In this document: positions 26,160-33,771 of the stretch, in pieces
How positions within the stretch are numbered: position 1 is the first letter of the stretch
How the letters are laid out: every line of letters starts with the position of its first letter
Source: Anaerolineales bacterium
Lineage (GTDB): Bacteria; Chloroflexota; Anaerolineae; Promineifilales; Promineifilaceae
Direction of reading: 5' to 3'
NCBI GenBank assembly: GCA_011524645.1
Contig: WTJY01000139.1
Span: 1-48,851 of the forward strand
DNA: 48,851 nucleotides
Translations under genes and position numbers: made by a program
Notes under the pieces: model-generated
Told to the model about the DNA's origin: nothing
What the model saw: the letters and a program-made list of their open reading frames with translations, nothing else
Database searches by the model: none

Positions 26160-27884
26160 CTACCTGAAAAGCGTTTCGAGCAGTTCGCGCGTTTCGATCG
26201 GCCGCATAAATTGGCCCAGATAATATCGGTTTAACCATAGCTCAAAATGGAGATGGGAGTCGGCCGCTGGTCCTTCTTGGGAGGCGGGGGAGCCGGAATT
26301 ACCAACACGGCCGATAAATGTCCCTTCTGATACACGATCCCCTTCCGCTAAATCCTCATTAATTTCGCTCAAATGCGCATAACGAGAGATCAATCCATTG
26401 TCATGTTCGATCCAGATTTGACGGCCGCGATAGAAATCAAGCGCCTCTTCCGGTGTGTAGCCTTGGGTTAGCGATTGATTTCGCCAATAGTTAAACGTCG
26501 ATTCAGCAGGGGTCGCATAGGTTTCTGTCAGACGGAGAATGGTGCCATCTGCCACCGAAAAGATTTCACGGCCGGGTCCCCAATAGAAATCGATTCCCTC
26601 ATGAACACCCAGCCGGTAATGACGTGGTGCACCGGGCAAACGCAGATCACGCCCCGCGATAGGTAAATTCGGAATCGGTAGACGAATTGTTGAGAATCGG
26701 CTTCTTATTTGTGGATCATTGGGTTGATCTGTGGTGATAAAGGCTCCACTAGAAATGAGTGTTTGGTTTTCCGGTTGGTCTATAAAGTAGAGACTGTTGC
26801 GTCCCGCGAGGATGATTTGACGGCCGTGTACGGCGAAGCTACTTACCGGATGAGACAACACCCATTGGGTCTGCACAGTCCCTGACTGATCGAGTTGGGA
26901 AAGCCGCTTGCCTGCTTGATCGAGTAGATAGAGTTGGTTGTCGTGGGAAACGAGTTGGCGCGGCCGTGTGATCTCTATTTCTGTTTCGAGATTAATAAAA
27001 ACGGAATCTTTGAACCGCGAAATGGCCGCGACCGTCGCGGTATATGGGCGATAGAGTGCCCAAAATGTCTCTAACTCATCATCAATTGTTAAATCAACCA
27101 TATGCCCCTCTGGTACGAGCCATAATCGCTCTGCTGATTCAGGTTGATATTGCAGGCCGAAATGATAGCTAGTTTCGAGCAGGTAACGATGGGTGTTATC
27201 GGCCGCTAGGGAAACAAAATAGTGAGATGATAAATCGCGAATCGGCCGATCGTATCGATCTAAATACCAGCTGGCCTCTTCGATTTGATAACGGTAAACA
27301 TCTCCCGCCCGATCCAGTGCTAATAACGTATCGTTGACGAGTTCGATGTCGAGTAGTTCTAGGACGCGCGTGTCGCTAATGATCGCTCCGCTCGCTAAGA
27401 TGACTTGTGGCGCGGCCGGTTCATCGAGATTCAGGGAAAAGATACGGCCGCTATCGAGCAGGTAACCTCGGGCGCGTTGGAGATCTGTCACAAAGGCGAT
27501 AGGGTGGACAAAGACATCACCAACCGATGAGGTATAGCACCATTGATGGCTATCTGGAAGTGCTGGGTCTTCACAAGGGGCCGGTGTGGCGGACTGTATC
27601 GGGATTGGGGTGGCGGTCGGCCGGAGCGGTGTGACGGTAGGAATCGGGGTTAGATCGGTTTGAGTGGGGAGGGGGGTGATCGTTTGTGTGGAAAGCGATG
27701 GCGCGACTGTATTTGCTGGCTGGGCCAATGGGGCCAACTGCCGCGAGGGTTGGGGCGGTGCACAAGCTTGAATAAGCGGTATGATGCTTAAGATAAAAAT
27801 GGTGAAGAAAATGGATACTGCTCGAGTGGACACGTCTTTTAATTTTACCGCTATCGTTGAGACTGTGACAAATGAACCGGTCAA
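26160..27884 (-). CDS. Lipoprotein with beta-propeller-like region and M23 peptidase
   Basis: 574 residues. A signal sequence ends in LIQAC (lipobox-like), then a Pro/Thr linker (~45-105) as in many Chloroflexota surface proteins. The middle (~110-400) has repeated beta segments with YRYQIE, RLWLVPEG and SQLDQSG motifs, like a propeller. The C-terminus (~435-560) is an M23 LytM-type metallopeptidase with HEGID, YAHLSEI and HLHFELW, so the zinc ligands and active site are complete. It probably trims or binds peptidoglycan at the cell surface. The start is TTG at 27884; a later GTG is possible. Confidence 0.85.
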   Translation of the reverse strand: MTGSFVTVSTIAVKLKDVSTRAVSIFFTIFILSIIPLIQACAPPQPSRQLAPLAQPANTVAPSLSTQTITPLPTQTDLTPIPTVTPLRPTATPIPIQSATPAPCEDPALPDSHQWCYTSSVGDVFVHPIAFVTDLQRARGYLLDSGRIFSLNLDEPAAPQVILASGAIISDTRVLELLDIELVNDTLLALDRAGDVYRYQIEEASWYLDRYDRPIRDLSSHYFVSLAADNTHRYLLETSYHFGLQYQPESAERLWLVPEGHMVDLTIDDELETFWALYRPYTATVAAISRFKDSVFINLETEIEITRPRQLVSHDNQLYLLDQAGKRLSQLDQSGTVQTQWVLSHPVSSFAVHGRQIILAGRNSLYFIDQPENQTLISSGAFITTDQPNDPQIRSRFSTIRLPIPNLPIAGRDLRLPGAPRHYRLGVHEGIDFYWGPGREIFSVADGTILRLTETYATPAESTFNYWRNQSLTQGYTPEEALDFYRGRQIWIEHDNGLISRYAHLSEINEDLAEGDRVSEGTFIGRVGNSGSPASQEGPAADSHLHFELWLNRYYLGQFMRPIETRELLETLFR

Positions 27885-28008
27885 AATTAATATGTTTTTC
27901 GTTGGAGTCTTGTGGAATGAGCCTGCGACTGCGCTAAATTAATACGCTGTCAATCTCAACGTGATATAAGAAAGGCGTTTGGGAAAATGCCTTGATAAAA
28001 ATTTAGTT

Positions 28009-28488
28009 ATGAAACGGAAGCGAAAAATGATTTGGTTAATTGGAATCCCTGTCCTATTGGTTTTATTGGTGGTTGTGGGCCGTGTCTTTGTGGCGCGTTC
28101 AAGTACGATGCCATCTTATCTTGGTGTGACTGATGGCAAGTTGGCTGAATGCCGTGGTCCTCAAGCATGCCATTCGACACAAACGGATCGGGAAGAGCGC
28201 AGACTTGAAACAATCCCTTATCAAGGCGACGCTGAAGCGGCGCAAAAACGATTGGTTTCGGTATTGGCCGGTATTCCCCGAGTGAAGTTTGTGGCACAGG
28301 AGTCCCACTATGTCCACGTTGAATTTCGCTCGTTCACCTTTGGATTTGTCGATGACGCGGAATTTTATTTTGATGATGAAGCGAAAGAGATTCACAGCCG
28401 AGTTGCCTTACGCATCGGTTTAGATGATATGGGAGTAAATGCGCGACGTTACAATCAGATTCGAACAGAGTTTCTGGCGGCGGGCTAA
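28009..28488 (+). CDS. DUF1499 family membrane-anchored protein
   Basis: 159 residues from ATG 28009 (the frame extends upstream to a TTG but the start before the membrane segment is preferred). One membrane segment (residues ~6-25) is followed by the DUF1499 domain: CRGPQACHSTQTD, IPRVKFVAQESHYVHVEFRS in two pieces, GFVDDAEFYFD and DMGVNARRYNQIR. Family members are widespread envelope proteins of unknown function. It is divergent from the M23 lipoprotein gene, sharing the 27885-28008 leader. Confidence 0.85.
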   Translation: MKRKRKMIWLIGIPVLLVLLVVVGRVFVARSSTMPSYLGVTDGKLAECRGPQACHSTQTDREERRLETIPYQGDAEAAQKRLVSVLAGIPRVKFVAQESHYVHVEFRSFTFGFVDDAEFYFDDEAKEIHSRVALRIGLDDMGVNARRYNQIRTEFLAAG

Positions 28489-28502
28489 ATTGGGAAGACA
28501 CT

Positions 28503-28537
28503 GAAGGCGGAAGGTAGAAGGTGAAAGGCTGAAAACA
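28503..28537. repeat. Heptamer tandem repeat (GAAGGtg family)
   Basis: Units gaaggcg, gaaggta, gaaggtg, aaaggct, gaaaaca right after the DUF1499 stop. Confidence 0.6.
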
Positions 28538-28568
28538 TTTGCGGCTAAGCTTCAACTGCGCCCCATTT

Positions 28569-28603
28569 CATACTTCATATCTCATATCTCATATCTCAGA
28601 TTT
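28569..28603. repeat. Heptamer tandem repeat (CATATCT)
   Basis: Units catactt, catatct, catatct, catatct, cagattt. A different 7-mer only 30 bp from the previous array. Confidence 0.75.
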
Positions 28604-28607
28604 TGGA

Positions 28608-28644
28608 TCAACCGGCCGCTGTATGGCCTGCAACGGCCGGTTGA
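28608..28644. terminator. 11-bp inverted repeat built on CGGCCG
   Basis: Arms tcaaccggccg (28608-28618) and cggccggttga (28634-28644) with a 15-base loop, between the DUF1499 gene and the convergent pseudogene. No T run follows, so a role as terminator is uncertain. Confidence 0.4.
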
Positions 28645-28663
28645 CTGGTCTGAGCCGAACGCA

Positions 28664-29175
28664 TTAATTGCTTGCTTTTGGAGGATCGACACGATAGTTG
28701 TTGTCGCGGAGCCAATCGATGAGAGCGCTATCATCGCTGGAGCCTATGACATCAAAACGCATAGGGGCCGACTTCACCACTCGCGAAAGCTTCAACCGCC
28801 CCATCATCCATCCCTTCATCAGCCATGTCCATTTCCGCCATAGATGGCATGGCGAATTGGAAATCATCTGTCCAAGAAGGTTCCTCGGGTGCGATAATTT
28901 GGACATCGGTCAGGCGATGTAGCTCGTTGAATGCGTCTTCTGCTAAATCTGGCACGGCGACATCTTCGGCCGCAATCGGGGTTGGGATCGGTAAAATCCA
29001 AGAGAAATCGACATCATCACCGGTGTAATTGATTTGGACAATAGTGGTGATGGTGCCATCTCCGTTATCGGCGAAAATAATACGTTCGGCTGCTTGGGCG
29101 CTTAACACGCTGAAACAGGGTAAAATCGCGATGATGAGCCAACGCACCATTGGTGCGTTGTGCTGAGATTTTCAT
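28664..29175 (-). pseudogene. Decayed DUF2330-like secreted protein gene
   Basis: The frame 28752-29150 encodes a signal peptide (LIIAILPCFSVLSAQA) and the start of a DUF2330 domain (VQINYTGDDVDFSWILPIPTP). It breaks after GEVGPY. One extra base near 28755-28760 separates it from the next frame, RFDVIGSSDDSALIDWLRDNNYRV, which is the normal continuation but stops at 28664, far short of the family's usual length. At the 5' end, the strong AAGGAGG (29183-29189) serves an ATG at 29175 in yet another frame, so a second shift lies near the palindrome at 29140-29160. Two shifts and a short end argue for a dead gene over a single sequencing error. Confidence 0.8.
29140..29160. repeat. 21-bp perfect palindrome (10-1-10)
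   Basis: caacgcacca / tggtgcgttg around one central T. It lies between the ribosome-site-linked ATG (29175) and the signal-peptide frame, where the reading frame changes. It may mark the insertion or slippage event that broke the gene. Confidence 0.7.
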
Positions 29176-29225
29176 TAGAGAACCTCCTTGTTGTGTGACT
29201 GAATGACCCTGAACACCAGGGAACC

Positions 29226-30566
29226 CTATTGGCCTGTTCGTTGGGGCAACGGCCGGTCTTCGCAGCCGTCGAAATTATTTTCGTCCGGAATATCGACCAG
29301 AATCGCTTTGGGATCGACACGGTTGTTAAACGCGGTAATCGCCACATCCTCATGAATGAGTCCGGCCCAAACCGGTTGTGGGTTTCTTTCTCCAAAGGCA
29401 CCGGTTAAGCGAATGCCACCGGTTACCAGCGCCCGTTCCCCCGGCATTAGATATTGGAATCCATCGATTTCGACCAGCGAATCATCATCGCCGACCGCCC
29501 AGCGATACGGATAGTTTGCCAGTTCATTCTCGAAACCGATCGCCACACGCCATGCCCCAGACTCCGTGAACCAGCCAAGTGAATTGTAATTCCAGTCTGA
29601 GTCATAGACTGTACCGGGGGCCGGACCGGTGGTGCGGATCGGGGTATTGCCATAATTTTCGACGGTGACAGTAAAGTAAAGCGTTTCACAGATCGCTACG
29701 GCCGTGCCACTCACTTCGAATGTATCGCCAGAAGGTGGAGCGAAAATGTCGGCCCGTGGCACCCCGCCCAAGGCGATTTCCAAGCTGTCTTCGACAACGA
29801 CTTTTTGTCCTTCGGCGTCCTCGGCCGTAGCGACCACTTTATAGACCCCATCAGCAGGAGGGGTTTCTCCGTTGTCTACCCCCCCCTCATAATCATAGTA
29901 ATGTCGGCCGGGCATCCCTGCAGGGACATCCCGTTCTGTTTCGCCGATCGGCAATTCACCACCGTTGGGCAATTGCAAGACCACGCGAACAGTCGCTTCT
30001 TTCATGAGCTGATACTGGACCAAGAGGCGATCATTGATGCCATCACGATTGGGGGTGAAAATATTTTTGTCAACGCCGAAATCGCGCAATTCCGGTAATT
30101 CGTTGTCCGCGTCGCGGATGGCGAGTTCACCGCTAACTTGTTCGACATTGCCTCGTGCATCTTCCGCTTGGATCGTCCAACTGTATTGACCGTCCGGCAA
30201 TAAACGGGAAATGATTTCCCCATCGATTATTTCATCTGGCAAGCGATACCCCTCAACGACTCCGCTGAAAAAGACTTGGTATTCGCCCGCCCCGCGCGGC
30301 CGTTCCCGCCGAAAATAGAATCGTTCACCCGCATCGTTTTCAAAATACATTGAAACAGCCGCATTGCGCGATAATTCATATGTAATCGGGGTAATGTCCC
30401 CATCTCCATCCGCATTGGGGGAAATTTCTGTGGACCCCATTGTGACGTTGCGGAGCAATGAGGAATCTCCGTTATAGATTCGCCAAATTACGGCCGTGGC
30501 GATGCCTAACACTAAAACTGCCACTAGCGTGGCAGTGAATTTCATTTGAGTTGTTTGTTCAGTCAT
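29226..30566 (-). CDS. Membrane-anchored Ig/FlgD-like surface protein
   Basis: About 446 residues from ATG 30566. One N-terminal membrane segment (MKFTATLVAVLVLGIATAVIW) anchors an extracytoplasmic chain of beta-sandwich domains. SPNADGDGDITPITYELS and FTPNRDGINDRLLVQYQL carry the SPN-DG / TPN-DG start typical of FlgD-like and gliding-motility C-terminal-type Ig folds, and each ends in a DGxYxxxxxAxDxxG strand (LPDGQYSWTIQAEDARG, PADGVYKVVATAEDAEG). The last ~170 residues form another domain with an SGTAVAICETLYFTVTVENYGN-like start, similar to CARDB-type. It is probably a structural surface protein. It follows the DUF2330 remnant's gene on the same strand, upstream of it. Confidence 0.75.
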   Translation of the reverse strand: MTEQTTQMKFTATLVAVLVLGIATAVIWRIYNGDSSLLRNVTMGSTEISPNADGDGDITPITYELSRNAAVSMYFENDAGERFYFRRERPRGAGEYQVFFSGVVEGYRLPDEIIDGEIISRLLPDGQYSWTIQAEDARGNVEQVSGELAIRDADNELPELRDFGVDKNIFTPNRDGINDRLLVQYQLMKEATVRVVLQLPNGGELPIGETERDVPAGMPGRHYYDYEGGVDNGETPPADGVYKVVATAEDAEGQKVVVEDSLEIALGGVPRADIFAPPSGDTFEVSGTAVAICETLYFTVTVENYGNTPIRTTGPAPGTVYDSDWNYNSLGWFTESGAWRVAIGFENELANYPYRWAVGDDDSLVEIDGFQYLMPGERALVTGGIRLTGAFGERNPQPVWAGLIHEDVAITAFNNRVDPKAILVDIPDENNFDGCEDRPLPQRTGQ

Positions 30567-30731
30567 GGGCAAAGTTTACCAAACCCATCAGTGAATGACG
30601 ATTACCGATTCCTACATTTAATCTACACGCTTACCCCACGAACCGTAGGGAGAAAGACTTTTGATGTCTTTCGCCTAAAAAAGCACTTTTGACTATATCT
30701 CCACATCAAGAGCCGTATTCTATACAAACAA

Positions 30732-30774
30732 AAACGGGATTTTTTCAGTGATCAAAACTGAAAAAATCCCGTTT
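30732..30774 (-). terminator. Perfect 18-bp stem terminator
   Basis: Arms aaacgggattttttcagt (30732-30749) and its exact complement (30757-30774) with a 7-base loop, 37 bases after the stop of the 30811-33219 gene. A six-T run lies inside the stem. Very likely its transcription end. Confidence 0.8.
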
Positions 30775-30810
30775 CGCTATAATGAGCCGCAAGCGGCCGT
30801 TTGTTTTAGA

Positions 30811-33219
30811 CTAACGTGCCCCAAGTTTTGCGGCGATGCCGTTGCCAACCCAAACTTCGTCAGGGAAGGTGCCAGGATGGGCGCTGGCGACGAAATAGGT
30901 GATCCCTTGAATCGTCGGCCGTTTTTGCATCTCTTGCCAGAACTTGATGTAATCCCGCGTTTTCTGGTCCCAATCTTTGCCGTGATTATTACTCGCTTCC
31001 GTGATCCAGATCGGAGTTGAAGGGAAGCGGCGAATGTAATCATCGACTAACTGGGTTCCTGAATTTGGCTCGCCCATCATCGGGTAGTGTGGGTTTGACC
31101 AGTATGAATGCATCGCTAAGCCATCGGCCGCATTGATCGCAGGGCGACACGCTTCTAAAAACGGCCGGTCTGCGGTTCGTTGTCCACCATACGCGGCTGC
31201 GTCTGGGCCGGGGGACAAACCGGGGAAAATATAGCGATGGCCGGGGAGTTGTTGACGATACTTGCCTAAGACCTCTAACCACCAGCGGTTAAAGGCGGCC
31301 CCATCGGCCCAAGATGCTCCCCACCCTTCAGTGGAAAGGTTCGGCTCATTGTGCAATTCGATGACGACATCTTTGCCACCCAATTGGCTAACCGCCCGTT
31401 TGGTATCGCTAAGGGTCCATTGGACGAATTGATCGGGGGAAACATTACGGCCGCCGAATTCCAAGAAAGCCCGCACGACCCAAGAGGCGTTGGGATGATC
31501 TTGTGACAAACGACGAATATCTTCACCGCTGTGCATCGACATCACTTTGATCATGCCGGGGCGCAACAGCTTGAATTCACGGAACTCTTCGTCGCTAATG
31601 GCGGGCGTTGCCGAAGCATGCAAACCGATCTTGGCATTTCCCATCAATGGGGGTTCAACGGAGCCGATAACACCGGTTGAAACAGCTCCGGCCGGTGCCC
31701 CTTTGAGCACATCTGAATCGACACGAACCGCGATATATTCACCTTGTTGTTCACCGACGATGATCATTTCTGTGTTGGCCGGAACGAAACCGACTTTATC
31801 GGCTGTGCGGCGCGGTTCGGCACGTAAGTTAATGCCATATTGTCCGGCCGTGGCGATTTCCTCGTTAATCTGAACACTGGCGACAAATGCCCAACCGGGG
31901 GTGCTTTGATTCGGTGTTTCGATCTCATTAGGAATCGTATTAGCTAGTTGATCGGTCAATGATTTGATCGGCTCTGGAATGTCCACTTCTGCATGTTCAT
32001 CTTCGATGGTCAGCATGTCAGACCGACTCACGAGAACCGGAATATAGTCGCCACTCATTTTCCCAGCGATTTTTGCGGTAGCCATCCCTTTAACGACACC
32101 AATCTTCTTGCCAAATTTATTGGGTGCGGTGCGTAGATTGATCCCGTATTCGCCAACAATCGCCTGACCGTCCCGAATTTCCATATAGTCGGCCCAGCCC
32201 CAGCCAAGAGCGGCCGTGTCTGTGACCGCGTCAAAGATGGCTAGCGTGCCAGCTTTCTTCGGTTGTGCAACTTCAACTGTCGCGATCGCGCCGACAAAAT
32301 CATTGCGAGCGACGGTGACCGGAATATATTCTCCTTCTTGGCCTCCCGCGATCGTTACGGTCGCACCACCACGGACCAAACCGACTTTGGCGGCGGTCCG
32401 GTCCGGTTTGGCACGTAAATTAATCCCATATTGGCCGACTACGCCACGGCCGGTGCTACCGGCGGTGATATACGTAGCAAATCCCCAGCCGTTAACGGTC
32501 GAAACCATTGGCGGGAATTCTGGCGATGGTTTTGGTGCACTGTTTGGTGCTTGCTCGCCCAAAGCGGCATAGGGAACCTCTACCGGAACCCATTCCCTTT
32601 GTTCGGCGCCAGAGACGATCATCATCGTTCCTTCGGGCACAACATTCAAGCGTGTGTGATTGGTGCCTGGGCCGGAACGTAAGCTGACACTACCCGCATT
32701 GACTTGGGCCAAACCGTTATTAACTGTTACCGCCCAATTGATTACAAAACCGGCTTTGTAAGGACCTGATGGTTTTACAAAGCCTAAGTGAGGCAAAATA
32801 TAGGGGGTTGGATCGATAATGTTACGGGGCCAACCGGGATCGCCCACAGGCCCGCGTAGCTCAAAATGCAAGTGAGGCCCAGAGCTAAATCCTGTATTCC
32901 CTAATTTCCCGATAACGGTCCCGGCCGAAACCGCTTGCCCTTGACGCACAGAAATACTGTGTAAATGAGCATAAATTGTGGTATAGCCCGAGGCATGTCG
33001 GACATAAACATGATTGCCGAACCCATTGCTTTGTTTACGCACTTGGCTTACTGTGCCCGCCCGCACCGCATAGATATTTGTAACGCCCTCTACACCACCC
33101 AAGTCAAGACCTGTGTGACCTGGTGCACCAAATTGTGCATATATTTCTGGATTGACACCAAATGGCTGGGTAATCTTTCGACTATCTGCCATCCAATGGT
33201 CTATCGCAAAATCACTCAT
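30811..33219 (-). CDS. M23 peptidase, four SH3b repeats and glycosidase-like barrel
   Basis: 802 residues from ATG 33219, chosen because AAGGAG sits 7 bases upstream. The frame runs open further but lacks a ribosome site. Residues ~15-140 are an M23 endopeptidase with H35 and D39 (HTGLD), H85/H87 (AHLH) and H116/H118 (HLHFEL). Four bacterial SH3 repeats follow (~165-230, 255-315, 345-400, 445-500), each with INLR-P or SLRSGPG. Residues ~540-802 form a glycosidase-like TIM barrel with ELHNEPN (acid/base Glu) and IWITEAS (nucleophile Glu), as in clan GH-A. No signal peptide is visible, which is odd for a wall-cleaving enzyme. It may be secreted by another route or released by lysis. Confidence 0.85.
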   Translation of the reverse strand: MSDFAIDHWMADSRKITQPFGVNPEIYAQFGAPGHTGLDLGGVEGVTNIYAVRAGTVSQVRKQSNGFGNHVYVRHASGYTTIYAHLHSISVRQGQAVSAGTVIGKLGNTGFSSGPHLHFELRGPVGDPGWPRNIIDPTPYILPHLGFVKPSGPYKAGFVINWAVTVNNGLAQVNAGSVSLRSGPGTNHTRLNVVPEGTMMIVSGAEQREWVPVEVPYAALGEQAPNSAPKPSPEFPPMVSTVNGWGFATYITAGSTGRGVVGQYGINLRAKPDRTAAKVGLVRGGATVTIAGGQEGEYIPVTVARNDFVGAIATVEVAQPKKAGTLAIFDAVTDTAALGWGWADYMEIRDGQAIVGEYGINLRTAPNKFGKKIGVVKGMATAKIAGKMSGDYIPVLVSRSDMLTIEDEHAEVDIPEPIKSLTDQLANTIPNEIETPNQSTPGWAFVASVQINEEIATAGQYGINLRAEPRRTADKVGFVPANTEMIIVGEQQGEYIAVRVDSDVLKGAPAGAVSTGVIGSVEPPLMGNAKIGLHASATPAISDEEFREFKLLRPGMIKVMSMHSGEDIRRLSQDHPNASWVVRAFLEFGGRNVSPDQFVQWTLSDTKRAVSQLGGKDVVIELHNEPNLSTEGWGASWADGAAFNRWWLEVLGKYRQQLPGHRYIFPGLSPGPDAAAYGGQRTADRPFLEACRPAINAADGLAMHSYWSNPHYPMMGEPNSGTQLVDDYIRRFPSTPIWITEASNNHGKDWDQKTRDYIKFWQEMQKRPTIQGITYFVASAHPGTFPDEVWVGNGIAAKLGAR

Positions 33220-33561
33220 GGGAACTCCTTTTGTTAGATGTGATTGATAGGAATGGGTAAGGTCTAACTTCCCCCCACCTTTATGCTTAATAGAACTGTG
33301 AGACAGTCTAAACCAATGATTCAACACAGGCAAGAAAAACCCTCTCATTTCTACCCATTTAAGCAATTTGATAGGCAGAATGTCCTGTTTGTGGCCGAAT
33401 TAGGGAACCCTCTTATTTTTGTTCTCGTTTGTTTCGGTATAATTGTTATTGTGAACACACCCCGCCCTCAAAAAGGGTAAATGTAATGTAAGTTACATCT
33501 TAACTGTAACTTACTAAAGTTATAAAAATAACGTATAATTTGAAAAGTCACTATTGTAAGT
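33220..33561. other. Noncoding gap, nothing recognised
   Basis: AT-rich leader between the divergent wall-hydrolase and NRPS genes. No gene with a plausible product. It should contain the hydrolase promoter. Confidence 0.5.
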
Positions 33562-33755
33562 CAACACCTTCACCATCTTTAGACCTTTGTGACAAATAAT
33601 TTGCCTTCAAGGTAAATTCGTTCATTGAATTAAAAATATCTCAGGCCAATAGCTCAATGAGTTTTAATTCGCGTCTGATCAAGAGCTCCCCTCTCTCATT
33701 GACAGAGGGGAGCAAATCCAATCAGACACTTTGTATTGGCGAAGGTATTGGTACA
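33562..33755 (+). repeat. Dispersed intergenic repeat, copy 3
   Basis: Aligns with 25890-26135, but about 60 bp of the C/G-rich middle are absent. The end (gcaaatccaatcagac, ttggcgaaggtattgg) matches copies 1 and 2 and stops 17 bases before the NRPS start codon, so the repeat forms that gene's leader. Confidence 0.75.
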
Positions 33756-33771
33756 TCCTCAAGGAAGTTTT

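Noticed and set aside
9410-28603. Heptamer arrays as CRISPR
   Set aside because: Units are 7 bp in direct contact with no spacers, and no Cas genes are present. The RecB-like nuclease alone is not Cas evidence.
33283-33480. 65-codon plus-strand frame before the NRPS gene
   Set aside because: No ribosome site and no recognisable protein character. Most likely leader sequence of the divergent gene.
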